From Collinsella sp. (GTDB lineage Bacteria; Actinomycetota; Coriobacteriia; Coriobacteriales; Coriobacteriaceae), in assembly GCA_019414265.1 (NCBI GenBank), contig DXMJ01000031.1, forward strand, positions 1 to 21,254: a DNA stretch of 21,254 bases, written 5' to 3'. Below, piece by piece: positions 5,757-13,684 of the stretch; the stretch's first letter is position 1; every line of letters begins with the position of its first letter. The notes under the pieces were generated by a model that was not told where the DNA came from, did not search any database, and saw nothing but the letters and a program-made list of their open reading frames with translations. A program made the translations under genes and the position numbers.

Positions 5757-7193
5757 ATGGCAGAGACAGAAAAGAAGCGTGCCTTTCGAGTTCCGCACGT
5801 ATACACCATCATTCTCGTCTTGATGGCCGTATTTGCCGTTCTGACCTGGGTCGTGCCTTCGGGTTCGTTTGAACGCCAGGAGGTTAACGGCCGTGAGGTA
5901 ACAGTTTCGGGCACCTATGAGCCTATCGACAAGGTCTATACGGACGAGGACGGCAACGAGGTTGATCTTCGCCAAGGTGTCTTCGAAGTGCTTGAGGCTC
6001 CTGCGATCGGTATCCAGCAAGCGGTCGAGGTCGTTGCGTTCATTTTGATCGTGGGAGGTTCCTTCCAGGTCATCACGGCGACCGGAGCCATCACGAGCGG
6101 CGTTGCTCGAGTGGTGAAGAAGTTCAAGAGCAAGGACGTCCTCATCATCCCGATCCTAATGGTGCTCTTTGCCTTGGGTGGCAGCACCTTTGGTATGGCA
6201 GAGGAAACGCTTCCGTTCTTTGCGATTCTTATGCCGATCATGATGGCCATGGGCTTCGACTCAATTACGGCGTTCATGACGGTGTTTGTGGGCGCCCGTA
6301 TCGGATACATCGCATCTACCGTCAATCCGTTTAACGTTCTGATTTCTCAGGGCATCCTCGGCATCCAGGGCAACCCTCAGCTTTGGCTGCGTACTATCGC
6401 CCTTGTCGTGCTTACTGCGGTTGGCGTCGCATGGGTTGTAATGTATGCCCTCAAGGTGAAGAAAAACCCCGAAGCGTCCCCCGCTTTCCACGATGATATC
6501 GAGAAGCGCAAAGAGTTTGGCGCGGACGAGAATCTCCTCGATAGCGAGTTCACCGCTAGGCAAAAAGCCGTCATGGTTATTTTCGTGCTTGGACTTGGCG
6601 CTATCATTTGGGGTCTGGTGGCCCAGGGCTGGTACATGAACGAAATCTCTGCGATTTTCTTGGCCATGGCCCTTCTTTCGGGTGTTGTTTCCGGGATGAA
6701 TGAGAAGGAAATCGCCGGCGAGTTCGTTAAGGGAATTGCAGACTTCGCGTTCTCTGCCATCGTTGTTGGACTTGCCCGCGGAATCCTCGTAATCGCCAAT
6801 GACGGCCTCATCATCGATACGATTCTCAATACGCTCGCCACGGCTCTCACTGGAGTTCCAGCCGTTATCTTTACGAGCATCCTCTATGTCGTGGATAACC
6901 TTCTGTCGATCCTCGTTCCGAGCTCCTCGGGCATCGCTGCCCTTACGATTCCCATTTTCGGCCCGCTTGTTGAGCTGATGGGCTTAAACCCCGAGGCTGC
7001 AGTTACTGGTCTTTCCATGGGCAGCGCGGCCATGTCTCTCATTTCGCCAACAAGCGCGATGCTCGTTGCCGGTCTTGGCGTCTGTAAGATTCCGCTTGGC
7101 CAGTGGTGGAAGGTCGCTTGGAAATTCTTCCTGGTCGTAAGCGTTATCTGCATGGCATTCACTGCGGTTTCGGGTCTTATCCCCCTGCCGTAA
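5757..7193 (+). CDS. arcD: YfcC-family transporter, probable arginine/ornithine exchanger
   Basis: A 478-residue integral membrane protein of the YfcC family (C4-dicarboxylate anaerobic carrier-like). The N-terminus RVPHVYTIILVLMAVFAVL leads into the first membrane span (about residues 14-33), followed by VVPSGSFER typical of YfcC. About a dozen hydrophobic spans follow, and PSSSGIAALTIPIFGP in the C-terminal half is a conserved YfcC segment. YfcC proteins serve as ArcD in streptococcal ADI operons, and its position directly before arcA supports arginine uptake in exchange for ornithine. The start has an excellent AAGGAGGAG just upstream. First gene of a four-gene operon; 42 bp separate it from arcA. 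Substrate is inferred from context. Confidence 0.85.
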   Translation: MAETEKKRAFRVPHVYTIILVLMAVFAVLTWVVPSGSFERQEVNGREVTVSGTYEPIDKVYTDEDGNEVDLRQGVFEVLEAPAIGIQQAVEVVAFILIVGGSFQVITATGAITSGVARVVKKFKSKDVLIIPILMVLFALGGSTFGMAEETLPFFAILMPIMMAMGFDSITAFMTVFVGARIGYIASTVNPFNVLISQGILGIQGNPQLWLRTIALVVLTAVGVAWVVMYALKVKKNPEASPAFHDDIEKRKEFGADENLLDSEFTARQKAVMVIFVLGLGAIIWGLVAQGWYMNEISAIFLAMALLSGVVSGMNEKEIAGEFVKGIADFAFSAIVVGLARGILVIANDGLIIDTILNTLATALTGVPAVIFTSILYVVDNLLSILVPSSSGIAALTIPIFGPLVELMGLNPEAAVTGLSMGSAAMSLISPTSAMLVAGLGVCKIPLGQWWKVAWKFFLVVSVICMAFTAVSGLIPLP

Positions 7194-7235
7194 ATGCAAA
7201 ACCCCACATACAAGTTGTGAGAAAGAAGGATAGAG

Positions 7236-8480
7236 ATGAACAAAGGACTGAACGTTCATAGCGAGATTGGCGCCCTCAAGAAGGTGTGCGTCCATCGCCC
7301 CGGTATGGATCTTGTAAACATGAAGGCGGAGGATTTCGACCGCGTTTGGATTCACGACGCGTTCTATCTGGACTATGCCCAGAAAGAGCACGATCAGTTT
7401 ACCGACCTTCTTCGCGGCGCTGGCGCCGAGGTCGTCTATATGGAAGAGCTGCTCGCTGAGACGTTTGACAAAGTCGAGGGCACTCGCGCAGAGTTCATGA
7501 CGAAGTTCATGGGTGAGTCCGGCATCTCCAACGCGGCCCTTCGCCAGGCCGTTGTCGAGAAGCTTGATTCGATTAAGGACAACAAGGAGTTTGTCCTTGC
7601 TGCCATGGGCGGCCTCTACGTTCGCGACCTCGAGATCCCCAAGGTTGGCGGTTCTCTTGCCAGTATGGACGGCGAGGAGTTGAAGGCTGACGATATGGTG
7701 CTGTTCCCCATGCCGGCCTCGTATTTCTCCCGTGACCCTCTGGCTGTCGTGGGCAAGGGCGCTACCATGAACCGCATGTACTGGAATCAGCGCAACCGCG
7801 AGGTAATCTTCTACGAAACGGTGCTGCGCAACCATCCCGATTACGCCGGTAGCCCCATCTGGTACGACCACAACAGCGAGTGGCATATCGAGGGCGGCGA
7901 TATCCTCAACATCAACGCCAAGACGCTCGCCATCGGTATTTCCGAGCGCACCCAGACTGCGGCCATCGATGAGCTCGCCAAGAATATGTTCTGGGGTTCC
8001 GATGAGGCCGAGATCGAGAACATCTATGCCATCAAGATCCCGCACGGCTACGCCTACATGCACCTCGACACCGTCTGCACGCAGGTCGATCGCGATAAGT
8101 TCACGGTCTATCCCGGCATCTACCAGACGCTTCGTGCCTACCGCCTGACCAAGGGCGATGCAGAGGGGGAGGTGCATATCGAGGAACTCGAGGGCACCCT
8201 GCAGCATATCCTCGAGCTTGCGACGGGTATGGACCATATCACCATGATTGAGTGCGGTGGCGGCGATCCGATCGAGGCCTCCCGTGAGCAGTGGAACGAT
8301 GGTTCCAACACTCTTGCGGTCGCACCGGGCAAGGTCTGCGTGTATGAGCGCAACGTTGTCACCAACGATGCTCTTTACAAGGCTGGCGTCGAGCTGCTCG
8401 TCGCTCCCTCCGAGGAGCTTTCTCGCGGTCGCGGCGGCCCGCGCTGCATGACCATGCCGTTCTGGCGTGAGGAAATCTAG
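7236..8480 (+). CDS. arcA: Arginine deiminase
   Basis: A 414-residue enzyme hydrolysing arginine to citrulline and ammonia, first step of the ADI pathway; cytoplasmic. All expected residues are seen: Asp167 in SRDP, Glu219 in HIEGGD, His276 and Asp278 in HLDT, Cys404 in RGRGGPRCMTMP and Arg399 five residues before it. Length is normal. AGAAGGA stands six bases before the ATG. It lies between the transporter gene and arcB, with a 10-bp stem-loop in the 86-nt gap to arcB. It is clearly a better match to classical ArcA than the minus-strand paralogue at 4229-5479, although its N-terminal loop (WIHDAF) also departs from the common LFDD form. Confidence 0.95.
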   Translation: MNKGLNVHSEIGALKKVCVHRPGMDLVNMKAEDFDRVWIHDAFYLDYAQKEHDQFTDLLRGAGAEVVYMEELLAETFDKVEGTRAEFMTKFMGESGISNAALRQAVVEKLDSIKDNKEFVLAAMGGLYVRDLEIPKVGGSLASMDGEELKADDMVLFPMPASYFSRDPLAVVGKGATMNRMYWNQRNREVIFYETVLRNHPDYAGSPIWYDHNSEWHIEGGDILNINAKTLAIGISERTQTAAIDELAKNMFWGSDEAEIENIYAIKIPHGYAYMHLDTVCTQVDRDKFTVYPGIYQTLRAYRLTKGDAEGEVHIEELEGTLQHILELATGMDHITMIECGGGDPIEASREQWNDGSNTLAVAPGKVCVYERNVVTNDALYKAGVELLVAPSEELSRGRGGPRCMTMPFWREEI

Positions 8481-8496
8481 TCAGCGTTAGCGTATC

Positions 8497-8526
8497 TGGG
8501 CGGCGCGTGTGCGTCTGCGCCGCCCA
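8497..8526 (+). other. Intercistronic stem-loop between arcA and arcB
   Basis: TGGGCGGCGC (8497-8506) pairs perfectly with GCGCCGCCCA (8517-8526), with a 10-nt loop. The following sequence (TCCCTCCTTG) is not a proper T-run, so this is more likely an mRNA processing or stability element, or a leaky terminator, than a full stop. It sits 17 bp after the arcA stop and 41 bp before the arcB start. Confidence 0.6.
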
Positions 8527-8566
8527 TCCCTCCTTGTGTGTTCCAACAATCGAAAGGACTCAAATC

Positions 8567-9574
8567 ATGGCTCTTAATCTTTCTGGTCGAAGCGTTCTTA
8601 CCCTGCTTGACTTTACGTCCGAGGAAATCGAGTACATGCTCGACCTCTCAAAGAACTTCAAGGATATGAAGCGTGCCGGTTATCCGCACCGCTTTCTCGA
8701 GGGCAAGAACATTGTCCTGCTGTTTGAGAAGACCTCCACGCGCACGCGCTGTGCCTTCGAGGTCGGCGGTATGGACCTGGGTATGGGCGTGACCTACCTC
8801 GACCCCGGCTCGTCGCAGATGGGCAAGAAAGAGTCCATCGAGGATACCGCCCGCGTGCTCGGTCGCATGTATGACGGTATTGAGTATCGCGGCTCCGACC
8901 AGTCGATCGTCGAGGAGCTTGCCGCCAAGGCCGGCGTTCCCGTTTGGAACGGCCTGACGAACGAGTACCATCCCACCCAGGCTCTTGCCGATATTCTCAC
9001 CATGCGTGAGGAGTTCGGCGACACGCGCGGCATGAAGCTCACTTACATGGGCAAGGAGCAGGGCAACGTCAGCGACTCCCTGATGGTTATCTGCGCCAAG
9101 CTCGGCATTAACTTCTGCTCCTGCGGACCCAAGGGCGATGTCGAGGGCGCCACGCACTTCGATCCCGAGCTTCTTGAGCGCTGCCAGGAGATCGCCGCTC
9201 AGAATGGCTGCACGATCCAGCTCACTGAGGATATCGACGAGGGCGTCAAGGATGCAGACGTGATCTATACGGACGTTTGGGTCGGTATGGGCCAGGCTGA
9301 GGAGCTGTGGAAGAGCCGAATCGATCTTCTCTCTCCCTATCGAGTAACGCCCGAGGTCATGGCCAAGGCAAACCCCGGCGCCATCTTTATGCACTGCCTG
9401 CCGAGCTTCCACGATACGCAGACCACCATCGGCGCCGAGATTGCCGAGAAGTTCGGCGTGACCGAGATGGAGGTTTCCGACGAGGTCTTTGAGAGCGCGC
9501 AGTCTCGCGTGTTCCAGGAGGCCGAGAACCGCATGCATACCATTAAGGCCATGATGTACGCGACGCTTCGCTAG
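8567..9574 (+). CDS. arcB: Ornithine carbamoyltransferase, catabolic
   Basis: A 335-residue enzyme that converts citrulline and phosphate to ornithine and carbamoyl phosphate in the ADI pathway. Carbamoyl-phosphate site STRTR at residues 57-61, HPTQ at 135-138, and the ornithine-site motif HCLP at 276-279. Length fits the ornithine carbamoyltransferase family. The start is the ATG at 8567 with GAAAGGA upstream; an upstream in-frame start (8507) would read through the stem-loop and adds an unlikely peptide. The position between arcA and arcC, rather than with biosynthetic arg genes, supports the catabolic role; the sequence alone cannot exclude an anabolic enzyme. It ends 23 bp before arcC copy 2. 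Confidence 0.93.
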   Translation: MALNLSGRSVLTLLDFTSEEIEYMLDLSKNFKDMKRAGYPHRFLEGKNIVLLFEKTSTRTRCAFEVGGMDLGMGVTYLDPGSSQMGKKESIEDTARVLGRMYDGIEYRGSDQSIVEELAAKAGVPVWNGLTNEYHPTQALADILTMREEFGDTRGMKLTYMGKEQGNVSDSLMVICAKLGINFCSCGPKGDVEGATHFDPELLERCQEIAAQNGCTIQLTEDIDEGVKDADVIYTDVWVGMGQAEELWKSRIDLLSPYRVTPEVMAKANPGAIFMHCLPSFHDTQTTIGAEIAEKFGVTEMEVSDEVFESAQSRVFQEAENRMHTIKAMMYATLR

Positions 9575-9597
9575 TAGCTGGGAAGTGAACGAACACT

Positions 9598-10560
9598 ATG
9601 AGTAAACCGTACGGAAAGCCCGATCGTATTGTCGTCGCCCTCGGCGGCAACGCCCTCGGCAACAACCCCGTCGAGCAAATCGAGGCCGTGAGCAACACCG
9701 CCCACGCCCTCCTCGGTCTTATCGAGCAGGGCAACGAGATCATCATCACCCACGGCAACGGCCCGCAGGTCGGCATGATCCAGAACGCCTTCGCCGCTGC
9801 CCACGACGCCATCGGCACCCCCGAGATGCCGCTGCCCGAGTGCGGCGCCATGTCCCAGGGCTACATCGGCTACCACCTGCAGCAGGGCATCGGCCGCGAG
9901 ATGCACAAGCGCTATAAGCGTTGGCACGCCGCCACCGTCGTCACCCAGATCGAGTGCGATCCCGACGATCCCGCGTTCAAGAACCCGACTAAGCCGATCG
10001 GCCCCTTCTACACCGAGGAGCAGGCCAAGGAGTTCATGGCCGAGGACCCCTCCAAGGTCTTCGTCGAGGATTCCGGCCGCGGCTGGCGTCGCGTCGTCGC
10101 TTCCCCCGATCCCAAGAAGATCGTCGAGGCCGACTCCATCCTCAACCTGCTCGACAACGAGTTCATCGTCATCGCCTGCGGCGGCGGCGGCATCCCCGTC
10201 GTCCGCGACTACGAGAACAAGGGCTGCTACAAGGGCGTTCCCGCCGTCATCGACAAGGACCTGGGCGGCGAGCTGCTGGCCGAGGACTGCGACGCCGACG
10301 TCCTGTTCCTGCTGACCGCCGTCGAGCATGTCGCCATCAACTTCGGCAAGCCCAACCAGGAGGAGCTCGAGGACCTCACCGCCGACGAGGCCGAGCGCCT
10401 GGCCGACGAGGGCCAGTTCGGCAAGGGTTCCATGGAGCCCAAGGTCCGCGCCGCCATCAAGTTCGCCCGTTCCCGCAAGGGCCGCACCTGCATCATCGGC
10501 GCCCTGGACAAGGCCGCCGAGACCATGGCCGGCCTCTCCGGTACCCGCATCCACGAGTAG
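9598..10560 (+). CDS. arcC: Carbamate kinase, copy 2
   Basis: A 320-residue carbamate kinase, last gene of the arcD-arcA-arcB-arcC operon, making ATP from carbamoyl phosphate. The same motifs as copy 1 are present (ALGGNALG, THGNGPQVGM, ACGGGGIPVV, VIDKDLGG). It differs from copy 1 only at residue 5, and in synonymous bases within the first 18 nt; from codon 7 on the DNA is the same by eye. The ribosome site (GGAAGTGA) is weaker than that of copy 1 and the gene follows arcB by 23 bp. Near identity over 1 kb with unrelated flanks indicates a very recent duplication or continuing gene conversion. Confidence 0.95.
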   Translation: MSKPYGKPDRIVVALGGNALGNNPVEQIEAVSNTAHALLGLIEQGNEIIITHGNGPQVGMIQNAFAAAHDAIGTPEMPLPECGAMSQGYIGYHLQQGIGREMHKRYKRWHAATVVTQIECDPDDPAFKNPTKPIGPFYTEEQAKEFMAEDPSKVFVEDSGRGWRRVVASPDPKKIVEADSILNLLDNEFIVIACGGGGIPVVRDYENKGCYKGVPAVIDKDLGGELLAEDCDADVLFLLTAVEHVAINFGKPNQEELEDLTADEAERLADEGQFGKGSMEPKVRAAIKFARSRKGRTCIIGALDKAAETMAGLSGTRIHE

Positions 10561-10661
10561 TCTCTACTCTGTTGCATCTCTCGTGGGCGCCAGGCAAGAC
10601 GCCCACAGACTAGCCTCTCTTCATGAGCCCCGCAGTCCGCTCCGTCTGCGGGGCTTTTGCT
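9616..10661 (+). repeat. Large direct repeat, right copy (arcC plus terminator)
   Basis: Partner of 2491-3536 at a constant offset of 7125 bp, without insertions or deletions. Homologous recombination between the copies would remove or amplify one arcC together with the deiminase paralogue, regulator, arcD, arcA and arcB. Confidence 0.95.
10626..10658 (+). terminator. Rho-independent terminator of the arc operon
   Basis: AGCCCCGCAG (10626-10635) pairs perfectly with CTGCGGGGCT (10646-10655), with a 10-nt loop and then TTTT. It is part of the duplicated segment; here the inner base pair is a true A-T where copy 1 has a G-T wobble. Confidence 0.9.
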
Positions 10662-10669
10662 ATTCACCT

Positions 10670-10819
10670 AGTCATTGGGGACAAACCCGGCACTTGGGGA
10701 CGGTCCTTTCCTGCCGGCAGTTTGGGACAGTCCTTAATAGCCATTGGGGACGTTCTTAAACGACTAGTCAAACAACAACGTTCACAACGACTACTCATTT
10801 AAGTCTGTCCCCAATGACT
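10670..10819. repeat. Repeat element with 14-bp terminal inverted repeats, short copy
   Basis: AGTCATTGGGGACA (10670-10683) and its exact complement (10806-10819) bound about 150 bp with no gene. Inside, 10683-10737 matches 16583-16637 at 53 of 55 positions, and 10788-10827 matches the right edge of the longer element ending near 16947. A further internal ATTGGGGACG box is at 10743-10752. Looks like a non-autonomous mobile or REP-like element. The GGGGAC-type boxes resemble sequences linked to REP-associated (IS200-like) transposases in other genomes; no transposase gene is present here. Confidence 0.65.
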
Positions 10820-10993
10820 GCCCAATGGCTGGGAAGGCGCATCCCACACCGACGCATTGCCTTCGGGCCCTCTCCCCAGGCTCTCCATAGCTCAGCTGGA
10901 CTCCCCGCAACCTGTTCCGAGTTGGCGGAACGAGCGCGACGTGGAGTGTCATTCTTTACCGCGTTAGACTAGACGCAGGGAAAGGAGGAGGAC
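10820..10993 (+). promoter_or_regulatory. Intergenic region upstream of the PTS activator gene
   Basis: No gene is seen. It contains GGCGCATCCC at 10837-10846, related to the GGAAAGCGCATCCC motif repeated at 16656-16829, and a 6-bp inverted repeat GTTCCG/CGGAAC (10914-10919/10926-10931) about 60 bp before the start codon. A strong ribosome site (GGAGGAGG) precedes the ATG at 10994. No confident -35/-10 pair could be named. Confidence 0.35.
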
Positions 10994-12889
10994 ATGGATG
11001 TTCGCGTCAAGCAGCTTGTAAATATGATCGAGGACGCTCAGCCTGTCGCTGTCGCGGTACTTGCCAAGCGTCTCGAGGTAAGCGAGCGCGCCGTGAGAAA
11101 CTATATCCATCGCGCAAACGACAGCCTTGCAGGGGTTGCACGCATCGTTGGCAGCAAGGGGCAGTATCGTATCGATGTTGCACGTGCAGATGAGCTTGCT
11201 CGCTTGCTAGACGGTGCGGCTCTGGCCCATCCGGGCATTCCTGATACGCGCGACGGCCGTGTGTCCTTCCTTCTTAACGACCTCCTCATGCGGTCCCAGT
11301 GGGTGACGATTGAGGAGTATGCGGATTTACTCTACGTTTCGGCGCGGACTCTGTCCAATGACATGCGTCTGGTAGAGCAGAAACTCGCCCAATTTGACTT
11401 AACGCTTGAAAAGCGCCCACGCTACGGAATCCGCGTTGCGGGCGGGGAGTCGCAACGGCGCCTGTGCCTGGCCTCGCTGGTGAGGCCCGTGTTGCCCGAC
11501 ACCGACGATGCAAAGCTCGCCGAGCGCCTGCGGGCCATCGCCGCATGTGTGGACGATGCTCTGACGGCCTCGCCCGTCACGGTGAGCTCGCTGGCATCCC
11601 GCAATCTCATCATGCATCTTTACATTGCTCTTGGCCGCATCGAGCAGGGCTGCTATGTCCCAGCTGCAGAATCGGACGTTCAAAAACTGGAGGGAACGCG
11701 CGAATACGCCGCGGCTTTCCAGATTGCCGCAAACATCAAGGATGCCCTGGGCGTGAGCATGCCCCGAGAAGAGGTTGCCTTTATCGCAATCCATTTGCTC
11801 GGCAGGGGCACGGGCGTGCCCGAGAAGGGCTCTGCCGTTATCTCGGACGAGATGTGGGAGATTGCTTCCGAGATGGTACGTGCGGTCAACGATGAGTTTA
11901 GGTTTGACTTTAGCGGCGATCTTGAACTTCGCATGAACCTTGCTCGGCATATCGGCCCTCTGGGCTATCGCCTTGAATATCACATGCATATGGATAACCC
12001 CATGCTGTCCGATATCAAGACGAGGTTTCCGTTGGCCTATTCGATGGCAGCTGGCACCTCGCAGGTACTCGAGCGTCATTTTGGCAGCCAGCCCTCTGAT
12101 GAAGAGCTCGGCTACATCGCCATGGCATTTGCCCTGGCCCTCGAGCAGCAAGCCGACCAGCCGCGTCGCAAACGCATCCTGATCGTGTGCGCCTCGGGAG
12201 CGGGAAGCGCCCGTATGCTCGAGCACCAGTACCGCAAGCAGTTTGGCATGTATATCGATTCGATTGAGACATGCGATGTCGCCCGCGTGGGAACGTTCGA
12301 TTTTTCGCATATCGACTACGTGTTCACAACGGTGCCGCTCAACGTCAAGTTGCCCGTGCCCGTCCGCGAGGCCGATTTCTTCTTGGAGACGAGCGATGTC
12401 AACGCTATCCGCAAGGTGCTGAGCGACGACACTGCGCAATCGGACTCCGTGAGCTCTTTCTTTAGCCGTGCCCTGTTCTTCAACCGCGTTGAGGCGTCGT
12501 CGAAGCAGGCCGTTCTCCGATATCTCTCCGAGCGCGCCGTCGAGAGCGGCCGTGTCGATGCCCAGTTTGCCCAAGAGGTCGCCGAGCGCGAGAGCGCGAG
12601 TGCCACCTCGTTTGGCAATGGGGTAGCCATGCCCCATGGGATGCATCCCTTGAGCGCCGAGGCCTTTGTTACCGTGGGCCTGCTCGAACATCCCATTCTT
12701 TGGGACGAATACGGCCATGAGGTCGATATCGTCTTTATGGTGTCGTTTGCCCGGTCGGGCGGCGATGAGGCGCGGATCTTGAGCTCACTGCTCGCCGAGA
12801 TCTTTATGGACCGCCAGGGGGTCGAGCGCCTACGCGAGCGCCGGTCCTGGCATGAGCTGATGGCGCTTGTGCAAGCGCATACGGCTTAA
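10994..12889 (+). CDS. licR: PTS-controlled transcriptional activator (BglG/LicR type: HTH, PRD1, PRD2, EIIB, EIIA)
   Basis: A 631-residue regulator of the LicR/MtlR type. Domain order: HTH (about 1-60), Mga-like HTH (about 90-150), PRD1 (about 185-285), PRD2 (about 295-390), EIIB-like domain with Cys399 in VCASGAGSARML, and EIIA (mannitol/fructose type, about 490-628) with His548 in AMPHG. Such proteins activate their PTS operon according to phosphorylation by HPr and the EII proteins. PRD1 has His208 and His267, 59 residues apart. PRD2 has His319, but the partner 59 residues on (378) is Ala in YIAMAF, where His is usual. A strong GGAGGAGG lies upstream of the ATG. It stands 119 bp before the EIIA gene on the same strand and probably controls it. 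The symbol is by family resemblance. Confidence 0.88.
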   Translation: MDVRVKQLVNMIEDAQPVAVAVLAKRLEVSERAVRNYIHRANDSLAGVARIVGSKGQYRIDVARADELARLLDGAALAHPGIPDTRDGRVSFLLNDLLMRSQWVTIEEYADLLYVSARTLSNDMRLVEQKLAQFDLTLEKRPRYGIRVAGGESQRRLCLASLVRPVLPDTDDAKLAERLRAIAACVDDALTASPVTVSSLASRNLIMHLYIALGRIEQGCYVPAAESDVQKLEGTREYAAAFQIAANIKDALGVSMPREEVAFIAIHLLGRGTGVPEKGSAVISDEMWEIASEMVRAVNDEFRFDFSGDLELRMNLARHIGPLGYRLEYHMHMDNPMLSDIKTRFPLAYSMAAGTSQVLERHFGSQPSDEELGYIAMAFALALEQQADQPRRKRILIVCASGAGSARMLEHQYRKQFGMYIDSIETCDVARVGTFDFSHIDYVFTTVPLNVKLPVPVREADFFLETSDVNAIRKVLSDDTAQSDSVSSFFSRALFFNRVEASSKQAVLRYLSERAVESGRVDAQFAQEVAERESASATSFGNGVAMPHGMHPLSAEAFVTVGLLEHPILWDEYGHEVDIVFMVSFARSGGDEARILSSLLAEIFMDRQGVERLRERRSWHELMALVQAHTA

Positions 12890-13008
12890 GACTTCTTTTG
12901 TCGATGACCCTGTCAGTCTACCTGCAATAAACCTCGAGGATTGCGGGCGGGAGATAGGCGTTTCGAATATTCAAGTACAAACCAAACATCACGGGAGAGG
13001 AGACCGTT

Positions 13009-13335
13009 ATGGACGATCAGGGAACCGAGATGGTTTCGTTTCAGCTGGTCGCTGCAGCGGGAGAGGCTCGCAGCCTTGCCTTCGAAGCCCTTGAAAAGGC
13101 AAAGGCGGGGGATTTTGACGCCGCCGCCAAACTCATGAAACAGTCAAAGGATGCGGGAATCAAGGCTCACCACATCCAAACGCAGCTGCTTTCGACTGAG
13201 GCAGCGGGCGAGCATCTGTCGGTGGATGTGTTGCTGGTCCATGCTCAGGACCACCTCATGTGCTCCATGCTTGCTCAGGAGCTCGTGCAGGAGCTGATCT
13301 GCCTGTATGAGCGCACTGCAACCAAGAACGTCTAG
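13009..13335 (+). CDS. PTS lactose/cellobiose-type EIIA
   Basis: A 108-residue EIIA of the lactose/N,N'-diacetylchitobiose/cellobiose family, a soluble phosphocarrier taking phosphate from HPr to EIIB. The phosphorylated His is His78 in LLVHAQDHLM, followed by Asp81 and His82 as in the family (Asp81 holds the trimer metal). Helical, normal length. GAGAGGAG precedes the ATG. First of four tightly packed genes (EIIA, EIIB, EIIC, GH1), which implies one transcript starting in the 119-bp gap after the activator gene or further up. Confidence 0.92.
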   Translation: MDDQGTEMVSFQLVAAAGEARSLAFEALEKAKAGDFDAAAKLMKQSKDAGIKAHHIQTQLLSTEAAGEHLSVDVLLVHAQDHLMCSMLAQELVQELICLYERTATKNV

Positions 13336-13381
13336 CGGCGTGCGGTGACTATCCAACCAATCAATGCGAAGGGAATCCCTT

Positions 13382-13675
13382 ATGAAGATCCTTCTTGTTT
13401 GCGCAGCTGGTCTGTCTACAAGCATTCTGATGAAGAAACTCGAGAAATATGCGGAGCAAAACGGCATCGAGCTCGATATCGATGCGGTGGGTATCGGCGA
13501 GTATCAGGAGACGTGCGCCAATTATGACGTGCTGCTCTTGGGGCCGCAGGTGTCCTACCAGCTCAACACCGTCAAGCAGGGGAGCGGTAAGCCGACCGCG
13601 GTCATCCCCGCACAGGACTACGGCATGGGCAACGCCGCCAACGTGCTGGCACTCGCCCAGTCGCTGTTGGGTTAG
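13382..13675 (+). CDS. PTS lactose/cellobiose-type EIIB
   Basis: A 97-residue EIIB of the cellobiose/lactose family. The active-site Cys7 is in LLVCAAGLSTSIL near the N-terminus, with the P-loop-like AAGLSTS after it. It passes phosphate from EIIA to the sugar bound by EIIC. The ATG at 13382 was chosen because the family begins a few residues before the Cys and GAAGGGA lies upstream; an in-frame ATG six codons earlier is less likely. Its stop overlaps the ribosome site of the EIIC gene. Confidence 0.92.
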   Translation: MKILLVCAAGLSTSILMKKLEKYAEQNGIELDIDAVGIGEYQETCANYDVLLLGPQVSYQLNTVKQGSGKPTAVIPAQDYGMGNAANVLALAQSLLG

Positions 13676-13684
13676 GAGGCAACC

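Noticed and set aside
6984..8237. 417-residue ORF antisense to arcA and the end of arcD
   Set aside because: Long open antisense frame caused by codon bias; no family likeness, and both sense genes are certain.
10885..10945. TAGCTCAGCTGGA resembling a tRNA D-arm
   Set aside because: No acceptor pairing, anticodon arm or GGTTCGA-like T-arm could be placed around it.
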